DNA of 7,269 nucleotides from Akkermansiaceae bacterium UBA3385 (GTDB lineage Bacteria > Verrucomicrobiota > Verrucomicrobiia > Verrucomicrobiales > Akkermansiaceae). Of this stretch, positions 1-5,143 are shown piece by piece (the stretch's first letter is position 1; every line of letters starts with the position of its first letter). The position numbers and the translations under genes are program-made. The stretch spans positions 5,986 through 13,254 of the forward strand of contig DEPT01000059.1 in assembly GCA_002358905.1 (NCBI GenBank), read 5' to 3'. The notes below the pieces were generated by a model. It ran no database searches. It was given only the letters and a program-made list of their open reading frames with translations, and was not told the DNA's origin.

Positions 1-111
1 CTGGAGATAGGACACAGGGATGCTACGCTGCTGCGCACGCGGTATGTGGACCAGAGAGGGGTCAGAAACGCGCGGGCATTCTGGGAATACCGGGGGCAAT
101 TTGCAGCGTAA
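1..111 (+). CDS. Tyrosine recombinase/integrase, C-terminal end only (5' part outside window)
   Basis: Frame 1 is open from the left edge to a TAA at 109-111 and gives 36 residues beginning LEIGHRDATLLRTRY. This matches the end of the catalytic domain of tyrosine recombinases: a GH pair (residues 4-5) supplies the last active-site histidine, and a tyrosine ten residues later (residue 15, codon 43-45) would be the nucleophile that attacks DNA. A following A..FW pattern (residues 26-28) resembles the integrase style seen in Verrucomicrobiota, where GH....LL...Y is followed by an Ala and then Phe-Trp. If right, the gene enters from the left and ends here, so the window begins beside a mobile or site-specific recombination locus. 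Only 36 residues are visible and none of the upstream R-K-HxxR residues can be checked, so the call is moderate. The frame could also be a chance reading. Confidence 0.58.
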   Translation: MEIGHRDATLLRTRYVDQRGVRNARAFWEYRGQFAA

Positions 112-116
112 CATCC

Positions 117-160
117 GAGTACGAGGTTCGAGGTGGGAAGTACGAAGTAAAGGAAGTTCG
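117..160. repeat. Degenerate GTACGAG-type short reiteration
   Basis: Four imperfect copies of a G-T-(A/T)-C-G-A core occur within 44 bases: GTACGAG at 119-125, GTTCGAG at 126-132, GTACGAA at 140-146 and GTTCG at 156-160. They lie directly after the integrase-like reading frame and run into the hairpin cluster at 160-230. No gene function is visible. An open frame passes through (about 3-240) but reads as low-complexity Y-E-V/K-E-V repetition, typical of translated repeats rather than of a protein. I take it as a non-coding dispersed-repeat remnant. Confidence 0.5.
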
Positions 161-230
161 TGCGCAGCTGAAGCTGCACAGGATTTCGTCGCCGCGCCCC
201 TGGGTGGGCGCGGACCGCGCAGCGGACGAA
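160..230. repeat. Cluster of three GC-rich hairpins
   Basis: Three perfect short stems stand side by side. GCAGC/GCTGC has a TGAA loop (164-177). CCGCGCCC/GGGCGCGG has a CTGGGT loop (192-213). CCGC/GCGG has a GCA loop (215-225). The second and third are enclosed by a further inverted pair, TTCGTC at 185-190 and GACGAA at 225-230. The layout, small palindromes joined by a GACGA-containing linker, resembles the array at 359-450, although the stem sequences are unrelated. It could be a dispersed hairpin-repeat family, an RNA-level structure or a remnant of a small mobile repeat. No T-tract follows, so it is not a standard terminator. Confidence 0.6.
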
Positions 231-299
231 GCCACCTGACAACGAACCAACAAATGCGTAAAAAACAACAACACTTGCCCTACACCGTAAACCTATAGG

Positions 300-336
300 A
301 ATAGTGAGCTTATGATTTTTCCCTTTGCTCGCTATT
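300..336. repeat. Imperfect inverted repeat, 10 bp arms
   Basis: AATAGTGAGC (300-309) faces GCTCGCTATT (327-336) across a 17-base AT-rich loop. Nine of ten positions pair and the tenth is a G-T wobble. The 8-bp palindrome CCTATAGG lies just to the left (292-299). Neither strand shows a T-run directly after the stem, so this is at best a weak terminator for transcripts leaving poxB. It could equally be a protein-binding site. The rest of 231-360 shows nothing that I can assign. Confidence 0.3.
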
Positions 337-358
337 ATTTATACTATGCTCCACAGGG

Positions 359-450
359 AACGATATCCGGGCGTTGCCCGGACGATATCGCCCTTTCGGG
401 CGACGATATCTGCCTGCGGCAGACGATATCCGCTCCTACGGAGCGGACGG
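359..450. repeat. Array of four covarying hairpins joined by GACGATATC linkers
   Basis: Four units repeat every 20-22 bases. Each is a perfect palindromic stem of a different sequence with a 3-4 base loop: CCGGGC/GCCCGG with loop GTT (367-381), CGCCC/GGGCG with TTTC (389-402), TCTGCC/GGCAGA with TGC (409-423) and CCGCTCC/GGAGCGG with TAC (430-446). The linkers are constant: ACGATATC at 360-367, then GACGATATC at 381-389, 402-410 and 422-430. The stems differ completely yet stay self-complementary, which points to conserved structure, not conserved sequence. The array begins 16 bp past the poxB stop and would be transcribed as the 3' tail of that mRNA. It is not a CRISPR: the repeat is too short and the spacers are palindromes. 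I do not know a named family for it. Confidence 0.85.
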
Positions 451-465
451 AAGGAGGAAGAATGA

Positions 466-2202
466 CTAACAAAAGAAATTCCGGTTGCCGAAGAGGAGGC
501 GTTTGACCGAATCGAGCGAGGTGTGGGCAGATTGCTCTGCCAACCCCTTGCAGTAACCAAGGCCCTGCATGAAGGTGAGCCCGGGCGGCAGAGGCATGGC
601 ATGGCGGTCCACGGCGGCATCCAACAAGGCGGGTCCCTCCGCAGCCAGCCAGGCCTTGATGGCGGGAATTGCCTCATTTACTTTGGAAATACGCCAGGCC
701 TGCAAGCCCATGGCACGAGCCACCGCCGCAAAGCTGGTGCTGCGCAAATTGGTACCGAAGGGAGCGGGCAGTCCGTATTTCAATTGCTCCAGCGCCACAT
801 AATCCAGCTCCGAATTGTTGTACACCAGTATCTTGACAGCAAAGCCCTCCTGCATGAGAGTGAGCAGGTCTCCAGCCAGCATGGAGATGCCACCATCCCC
901 ACACAAGGCAATAACCTGCCGATTCGGATAGACGGTCTTGGCACCAATCGCCATGGCCAGCGCACAGCCCATGGAGCCGTGATTAAAGGAGCCCAGAATC
1001 CGGCGGGTACCAAGTGCCTGCAGATAACGAGCACACCAGATATCCGGGGTGCCGGTATCCACGGTAAAAATGGCATCCGGCTCAGCATGGTCGCTCACCA
1101 GGCGGGTGAGCAGTTCCGGGCGCAGCGGGGCATCCTCATCCACCACGCGGAGCGGTTGGCTGATGGCGGCTACCTCACGCGCATGGTAGGTAAGCATGGC
1201 GCGCAGAAAATCATCTGAGCGGTTCGGATTAACCAGCGGCAACAGCGCACGGGCCACTTCCCCGACATCCGCATGCACTCCCAAAGCCAGGGGCACGCGC
1301 CTGCCCAGAGCCGCCGCGTTCGTGTCCACCTGAATCACGCAGCCCTTGCGTGGAAGAAAGTCCCGGTAAGGAAAGTCCGTGCCCCACATGACCAGCACAT
1401 CGCAATCCAGCACTGCATGCACCGCCGCGCCCCAGCCCAGCAGCCCGCTCATGCCTACGGCATTCGGGTTATCTTTCTCCAAAAGGTCCTTGGCACGCAA
1501 AGTATAAGCCACGGGCGCGTGCAATTTTCCAGCCAGGGCCACGATATCCTTCTCCGCCCCGGCGCAGCCGATACCACACAGAAAAGATATACGGACAGCC
1601 TTGTTAAGCAATGCCGCCATGCGGCGCATCACCGGCTCTGCCGCCCGCAAACATGAGGACACTACCGGCAGCACAGGTGCTTCCTCCGCTTCGCCCACGG
1701 CATCCATGGCCGCCACATCTCCCGGAAGCACCAGCATGCCCACCCCGCGCCGGGCCCGAGCCTCCCGCATGGCCTCGGCCAGCACCAGCGGCATCTGCCG
1801 CGGGCGGCTGGCCAGTTCGCAATAAACGGTGCACTCCCGGAAAAAGAACGTGGGGTGAGTCTCATGCAGGTAGTGCGTACCTATCTGCAGGGTGGGCAGA
1901 TGCGCGGCCAGAGCAAGCACGGGGGCGGCGCTCCGGCTGGCATCATACAAGCCATTGATAAGGTGCATATTCCCCGGGCCACAGCTGCCGCAGCAAACGG
2001 CCAATTCCCCCGTAAGCTGGGACTCAGCACTGGCAGCAAAGGCAGCGGTTTCCTCATGGCGGACATGAATCCAGCGAATCCGGGAATCGCGCTGCAAAGC
2101 CTCCATGAGAGGGTGCAACGCATCCCCGGCCATGCCATAAATGCGGCGCACCCCAGCTGCAGCCAGCATTTCCACCACCTGGTCTGATACAGTCTTCTGC
2201 AT
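466..2202 (-). CDS. poxB: Pyruvate dehydrogenase (quinone)/pyruvate oxidase, ThDP- and FAD-dependent
   Basis: This enzyme oxidises and decarboxylates pyruvate to acetate and CO2 and passes the electrons through FAD to membrane quinone. The 578-residue product is close in length to E. coli PoxB (572) and similar along its whole length. The N-terminal pyrimidine-binding domain carries RHEE with the catalytic glutamate at residue 50, the same position as in E. coli, followed by the ELAVC..SCGPGN..LINGL block (66-85). The middle FAD domain has CGIGCAGAEK (209-218) and GTDFPYR (274-280). The C-terminal ThDP domain has GSFNHGSMG (404-412) and the GDG...NN metal/ThDP motif (435-437 and 462-463). The last 25 residues differ in sequence but lie where E. 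coli PoxB has its lipid-binding peptide. I chose ATG 2202 because it aligns with the E. coli start; ATG 2211 and TTG 2238 are also in frame. A hairpin abuts this start, and a helix-turn-helix gene lies upstream on the same strand. Confidence 0.93.
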   Translation of the reverse strand: MQKTVSDQVVEMLAAAGVRRIYGMAGDALHPLMEALQRDSRIRWIHVRHEETAAFAASAESQLTGELAVCCGSCGPGNMHLINGLYDASRSAAPVLALAAHLPTLQIGTHYLHETHPTFFFRECTVYCELASRPRQMPLVLAEAMREARARRGVGMLVLPGDVAAMDAVGEAEEAPVLPVVSSCLRAAEPVMRRMAALLNKAVRISFLCGIGCAGAEKDIVALAGKLHAPVAYTLRAKDLLEKDNPNAVGMSGLLGWGAAVHAVLDCDVLVMWGTDFPYRDFLPRKGCVIQVDTNAAALGRRVPLALGVHADVGEVARALLPLVNPNRSDDFLRAMLTYHAREVAAISQPLRVVDEDAPLRPELLTRLVSDHAEPDAIFTVDTGTPDIWCARYLQALGTRRILGSFNHGSMGCALAMAIGAKTVYPNRQVIALCGDGGISMLAGDLLTLMQEGFAVKILVYNNSELDYVALEQLKYGLPAPFGTNLRSTSFAAVARAMGLQAWRISKVNEAIPAIKAWLAAEGPALLDAAVDRHAMPLPPGLTFMQGLGYCKGLAEQSAHTSLDSVKRLLFGNRNFFC

Positions 2203-2240
2203 GCTTGCCATTTTCCGCGCAGAAACGGAAATTGGCAAGC
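2203..2240 (-). promoter_or_regulatory. Hairpin abutting the poxB start codon (possible RBS-sequestering structure or operator)
   Basis: In the poxB mRNA, GCTTGCCAATTTCCG pairs with CGGAAAATGGCAAGC at 14 of 15 positions, with one A-A mismatch and an 8-base loop. The base after the 3' arm is the A of the preferred ATG (2202). The only purine-rich candidate for ribosome binding, GGAAAA, lies inside the 3' arm and would be hidden when folded. As DNA it is also a near-perfect inverted repeat that a dimeric regulator could bind. There is no T-tract, so it is not a terminator for the gene upstream. If translation actually began at TTG 2238 or ATG 2211, part or all of the structure would be coding. 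Confidence 0.6.
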
Positions 2241-2282
2241 TAACTTTCTACCTATTAAATATCCGGACGCAGACTACGCGAA

Positions 2283-2933
2283 TCACGATTTTCCCACAGA
2301 TTCCTCGCTCTCGCGTAATTTCAAGAAAGCGGTCTCCCGCTGCAGGTACCAGTCGCGGTGAAGCCGTTCATGCTGGATGTTCCTCGTGTGGGAGCGAGCC
2401 GCATTCAGACGTGCGGAAAGCATGCGAACCTCTGCACGAAGAAAGAAGGATAAGGTGCGAACTCCGGACTGTGTGAGCAAACGCAGCGGATGTTCTTTCA
2501 GCCACCCGCGCTGCACATAGCGTGTCAACGAGCTACGAGCAACAACCAGAATACAGCATGCTTCCTTGGCAGTGCAGTAGGATTCAGGAATTTGCTGCAC
2601 CATAGGCAGACGAAGAGATAAGAGATGCTCCACCCCCTTGCGGTCCCAGTACATGCAGGCCGTCTTTCCCGCTTGTGCGACCAGCATGCATTTCACACGG
2701 TTCCGGTTCAGTATGGAACGCGCAGAGCGAAGAGGAAGCCCCAACATGGAAGCCGCTTCTTTACTGCTGACAGAACATGGCGGCACTACTTCATACGGCT
2801 TGCCTGTGCTGACATCGGTTCCCTTTTTCCCATACAACACTTTATCCGGGTATTTTACCCCCGGCATATTGATGAGTCGTATTCCCCCGACTCCCTTCAG
2901 AGTGCGGGGCAAGGAAAGGGGGCGCATCACCAT
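2283..2933 (-). CDS. DNA-binding protein with two tandem helix-turn-helix units
   Basis: I recognise the fold type but not a named gene. The 216-residue product is basic and has no signal peptide or membrane segment, so it is probably cytoplasmic. Two similar units are visible. Unit 1 (about 53-108) starts SVSSKEAASMLGL, continues to RSARSILNRNRV, and has a wing ending YWDRKGVEHLL. Unit 2 (about 119-176) starts CTAKEACCILVV, continues to ARSSLTRYVQRGWL, and has a wing ending FFLRAEVRML. The shared pattern KEA....L....RS, then a hydrophobic wing strand and a charged helix, resembles MerR/excisionase-type winged helix-turn-helix domains, so the gene looks internally duplicated. The C-terminus (about 177-216) is charged and helical. 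ATG 2933 was chosen because AGGGGA lies six bases before it; GTG 2951 would place that site inside the gene. poxB begins 80 bp downstream on the same strand, so it may be co-transcribed with or controlled by this protein, but that is inference. Confidence 0.72.
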   Translation of the reverse strand: MVMRPLSLPRTLKGVGGIRLINMPGVKYPDKVLYGKKGTDVSTGKPYEVVPPCSVSSKEAASMLGLPLRSARSILNRNRVKCMLVAQAGKTACMYWDRKGVEHLLSLRLPMVQQIPESYCTAKEACCILVVARSSLTRYVQRGWLKEHPLRLLTQSGVRTLSFFLRAEVRMLSARLNAARSHTRNIQHERLHRDWYLQRETAFLKLRESEESVGKS

Positions 2934-2939
2934 GAGCGC

Positions 2940-2949
2940 TCCCCTCCCC
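2940..2949 (-). promoter_or_regulatory. Strong ribosome binding site deciding the start of the helix-turn-helix gene
   Basis: On the minus strand GGGGAGGGGA ends six bases before ATG 2933. It is the clearest Shine-Dalgarno-like element in the window and supports this ATG over the in-frame GTG at 2951, which would translate through it. Confidence 0.7.
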
Positions 2950-3094
2950 ACAAGATTTTCATTTTATCATAGTTGCTGGGCATGACTCCGGAATCTTTGT
3001 TTCCTCCATAAAAAAGGTCGTCAAAGCTACAGCTCTGCCATTTCCTATGCAAGTTTATTCCGCCCACGCAGTCTTACAACTTGACTGTAAAAGT

Positions 3095-3100
3095 ATTATA
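3095..3100 (-). promoter_or_regulatory. Possible -10 box (TATAAT) for the helix-turn-helix gene
   Basis: A perfect TATAAT reads on the minus strand, placed between the terminator of the upstream operon and the helix-turn-helix gene. That is where a promoter is expected. The six bases 17 upstream (TGTGTC, 3123-3118) do not resemble TTGACA, so the call rests on the -10 alone. The resulting leader would be about 155 bases. A second weak -10, TATGAT at 2971-2966, would give a leader of about 25 bases. Apart from these and the terminator, I see nothing assignable between 2952 and 3192. Confidence 0.3.
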
Positions 3101-3137
3101 AAAGATTCACACCAAAAGACACAGGACAACAGGCACC

Positions 3138-3176
3138 AAAAGAAAAATACGCCCCGCTCTGTTGTGTACCAACAGA
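3138..3176 (-). terminator. Probable intrinsic terminator of the LolA-like/TPR operon
   Basis: On the minus strand, 16 bases past the TPR gene stop, TCTGTTG pairs with CAACAGA around a five-base loop (3176-3158). Ten bases follow before a T-rich stretch TTTTTCTTTT (3147-3138). A competing larger stem, GCTCTGT/ACAGAGC, is also possible. The gap between stem and T-run is longer than ideal, so efficiency is uncertain, but the position between two minus-strand units fits. Confidence 0.5.
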
Positions 3177-3192
3177 TTAACACAGAGCACGC

Positions 3193-3786
3193 TTAGCCCA
3201 GACGAGCGGTCGCACGGCGACCATACACCGTATTCGGATGAAGCTCCGCCACTTTCTGCAACCATGCATGAGCCGCGGCGGAATCCTGCAGATTTTTCTC
3301 ACAAAGCTGGGCCGCACGATACATGAGCAAAGCTCTGTCCTCCGGGTCTTTCACCGCACGGCTTCCTTCCTCCAGGGTCTGAAGTGCCGCCCTGGCATCG
3401 GCCAGCACATCCTGCTGCACACGGGCCAGTTCTAGCCAGCCGCGGAAGCGCCAGGACTGGGCGTGCACCAGCCGCACCAGCTCAGGCACAAGTTCAGGAT
3501 TTTTCCCGGTTTCGATGCGCTCCGCGAGGCTGGCCAGGGCATCATCCTCCCGGGAGTAGGAGCCGGCGTACAAGTGCTCGGCCATCTTGTCGCTCCAATC
3601 AGGGAGAATCCAGTAGCGGAACAAAAGGCCCTCCAGCACAGCAAGCACTGCCAGCGCAGCCAGCAGCAGCAGAATTCCCTTGGTGGCCTCACCGCCAAAC
3701 ATAAGCCGCTGCACCGGCTGCAAGGCAAAGGCAAAAGCCCCCAGCGGAAGCAGAATTACCAGCAACTGAAAAAAACGACGAAGCAT
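3193..3786 (-). CDS. Small inner-membrane protein with TPR-like C-terminal domain
   Basis: The function is not known to me. The 197-residue product has two hydrophobic membrane segments (about 5-25 and 36-58) with a short basic N-terminus (MLRR), then a soluble helical region. Residues 79-197 are alternating helices rich in Ala and Leu. The last part, about 146-185 (DPEDRALLMYRAAQL to WLQKVAELHPNT), has the spacing of a tetratricopeptide repeat, a fold used for protein-protein contacts. The gene starts within the stop codon of the LolA-like gene (TAATG at 3788-3784), so the two are translationally coupled and likely act together at the envelope. A role as a scaffold or assembly partner for the exported neighbour is possible but unproven. 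No catalytic residues are evident. The start is secure because of the overlap. Confidence 0.75.
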   Translation of the reverse strand: MLRRFFQLLVILLPLGAFAFALQPVQRLMFGGEATKGILLLLAALAVLAVLEGLLFRYWILPDWSDKMAEHLYAGSYSREDDALASLAERIETGKNPELVPELVRLVHAQSWRFRGWLELARVQQDVLADARAALQTLEEGSRAVKDPEDRALLMYRAAQLCEKNLQDSAAAHAWLQKVAELHPNTVYGRRATARLG

Positions 3787-4508
3787 TATTTTCTGCCAGG
3801 CAAATCATCCATTTCCAGATAGTCCAGTGCAATGGTACGCTCCGGGTTCTGAGGATTGCGCACCTCCAGCTTCATCTGCTTGAAGAACCAGGTTCCATCG
3901 CTCAAGCGCTGAACAGAAGTAATGGAGAAGCGTTTTTTCAGTTTGCCATCTGCACCGTAGCCATCAATCTGCCAGGTGGTACCATTTTCCTTATCCACCC
4001 ACATGCGTACCCAGGCAAACTGCCCCACGGCAGGATTCGGGTTAGGCACCTGCACAACGAAACAATCGCGGCCTTTGATACGGGAATTGGAACCGGCATC
4101 CACCATCTGCCCGCCCTTCCAATACAGGAAACGCATGGAAAGGTCCTCATAGCAGACATCCGTTCCGGCAATGGTCTGGGTATACTGAGCCGGAGCCATG
4201 ATGCGGGCTTTTCCATTCTCCACCAGGGCGATATCCACATTCTTCTCCTTGATGCGCACATCGAAACGCTTCCAGGCATTCCCTTCCTTATACTGGAAAG
4301 CGAGGGTCTCGCCACGCACACTCAGGCTGAACGGAATCTTCAGCTTGGCCTTGCGAATACGCCCGGCCACATCCTTATTCCCCTGGCTCACCGTCATTGC
4401 CCGCATTTCGGCCAGCAAATCATCTGCCGTGATTTCACCCGCTGCATCCTGAGCCTGCGCGGGAACGAACAGCATAGCCGCCAGCAGTATCATCTTCCAG
4501 TTCTTCAT
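3786..4508 (-). CDS. Periplasmic LolA-like outer-membrane lipoprotein-sorting family protein
   Basis: The 240-residue product begins with a signal peptide: MKNWK, a hydrophobic core (6-15) and a cleavage site AQA before Q20. It has no lipobox cysteine, so it should be soluble in the periplasm. The mature part resembles the LolA-like 'outer membrane lipoprotein-sorting protein' family (the TP0789 type). Visible features are GTDVCYEDL (115-123), a RDCFVVQV strand (147-154), an amphipathic strand W.RMWVDKENGTTWQIDGYGADGKL (166-190), and the ending DGTWFFKQMKLEVR then T.ALDYLEMDDL (204-236). Members form an open beta-barrel that binds lipid or lipoprotein acyl groups, but most are uncharacterised and a true LolA role should not be assumed. 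I chose ATG 4508 for its fit to the signal peptide; ATG 4517 adds three residues. An upstream extension to 4628 lacks signal-peptide features and enters the divergent promoter region. It shares a TAATG overlap with the TPR gene. Confidence 0.82.
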   Translation of the reverse strand: MKNWKMILLAAMLFVPAQAQDAAGEITADDLLAEMRAMTVSQGNKDVAGRIRKAKLKIPFSLSVRGETLAFQYKEGNAWKRFDVRIKEKNVDIALVENGKARIMAPAQYTQTIAGTDVCYEDLSMRFLYWKGGQMVDAGSNSRIKGRDCFVVQVPNPNPAVGQFAWVRMWVDKENGTTWQIDGYGADGKLKKRFSITSVQRLSDGTWFFKQMKLEVRNPQNPERTIALDYLEMDDLPGRK

Positions 4509-4594
4509 GGCGTTCATTGTACCATATAAGCGCATCAATGGACAGCTTTTATTTTCTGAAGATGTATTGGAAGTGCCGCAGTCATACTTCTGTC

Positions 4595-4623
4595 TTGCCG
4601 CAAGCCAAGTGCTGGTGTAGACT
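4595..4623 (+). promoter_or_regulatory. Possible sigma70-type promoter for the MauE/DoxX-type gene
   Basis: TTGCCG (4595-4600) and TAGACT (4618-4623) are separated by exactly 17 bases, each matching four of six consensus positions. Transcription would start near 4630, giving a leader of about 25 bases to ATG 4655 and making the in-frame GTG 4631 practically leaderless. The element lies in the divergent gap 4509-4654, which must also hold the promoter of the minus-strand operon; a similarly weak candidate there is TTGGCT (4608-4603) with TATGAC (4586-4581). Confidence 0.35.
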
Positions 4624-4654
4624 TGCACCCGTGAAATACAATCGATTCGTCAAC

Positions 4655-5101
4655 ATGCTGCTTTCCGTGCTGCGCATCGGGCTGGGAGTCTTTTTCCTCT
4701 TCACAGCCGTGCAGAAAGTTGCCAGCATGAACGAAATGGTCGATTTTCTGACCCGCAGCCGCATACTTCCGGCCTTTTTCTCCTTTCCTCTGGCGTGTCT
4801 GGGGCTGGCCATGGAACTGGTGGTGGCCGTGTGCCTGCTGACCAAGCGGAGTTACCGCGGGGCCACTGTCTGGGGAGTCATCATGTGCGGTGTTTTCCTG
4901 CTCCTGTATTTCCAGGGCTGGATGCGTGGTCTGGAGCTGAGCTGCAACTGCCTGGGCAGCACGCACCAGATTACCGATTACCCCTTTGATACAGGCATGC
5001 GGCTCCTGCTTCTGGGCGCCATGCTGCTGCTGTTCTGGGATTCCCGGCGCCCTGCCCCCACGTTCATGAAGCTCCGCAAGTACGAATTTGAGGACTGCTG
5101 A
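4655..5101 (+). CDS. MauE/DoxX-type redox-associated membrane protein
   Basis: The 148-residue product is a four-helix integral membrane protein. Segments lie near residues 4-22, 41-63, 69-88 and 115-128. The first helix, GLGVFFLFTAVQKV, is the typical DoxX/MauE opening, and a CxC motif, SCNCLG (96-101), sits in the loop after helix 3, as in MauE-type proteins that carry a paired cysteine followed by Gly. MauE-like proteins are thought to move reducing equivalents or help disulfide formation across the membrane. The exact job here is unknown, and no thioredoxin-like partner is beside it. It is divergent from the LolA-like operon, and the GH20 gene follows after 42 bp on the same strand, so the two may share a transcript. 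ATG 4655 is chosen for position relative to the first helix; GTG 4631 in frame would add eight residues. Neither has a clear Shine-Dalgarno sequence. An ATG at 4538 is too close to the divergent gene. Confidence 0.78.
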   Translation: MLLSVLRIGLGVFFLFTAVQKVASMNEMVDFLTRSRILPAFFSFPLACLGLAMELVVAVCLLTKRSYRGATVWGVIMCGVFLLLYFQGWMRGLELSCNCLGSTHQITDYPFDTGMRLLLLGAMLLLFWDSRRPAPTFMKLRKYEFEDC

Positions 5102-5143
5102 GCTCCAGGGCCCCTTCCCTTTCCCTTGTTTATCTCCTCCTCT

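Noticed and set aside
3..298. Open frames on the plus strand through the repeat region 1-298 (including one from 20).
   Set aside because: They translate repeats and hairpins into low-complexity sequence. Frame 1 with the integrase-like ending at 111 is the only one with family-like content.
359..450. CRISPR array interpretation of the regular 20-22 bp repeats.
   Set aside because: The constant part is only nine bases, the variable parts are all palindromes, and no cas gene is nearby.
312..506. Small plus-strand frame spanning the hairpin array, and an inner ATG at 462 preceded by GGAGG.
   Set aside because: The first reads through the hairpins. The second would be a 14-residue peptide overlapping the end of poxB on the other strand, with no support beyond the purine run.
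2203..2240. Rho-independent terminator after the helix-turn-helix gene.
   Set aside because: No T-tract follows the stem on the minus strand; the poxB start follows instead.
2927..2983. 18-codon leader frame on the minus strand whose TGA overlaps the ATG of the helix-turn-helix gene.
   Set aside because: The nearest GGAG is only two bases from its ATG, too close, and the peptide shows no attenuator-like codon run. It cannot be distinguished from chance.
3081..3102. Plus-strand promoter from TTGACT (3081-3086) and TATAAA (3097-3102).
   Set aside because: The spacing is 10 bases, far from the usual 16-18, and no plus-strand gene starts until about 4655.
4509..4628. N-terminal extension of the LolA-like protein up to 4628.
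   Set aside because: The extra 40 residues precede a good signal peptide and would occupy the divergent promoter region.
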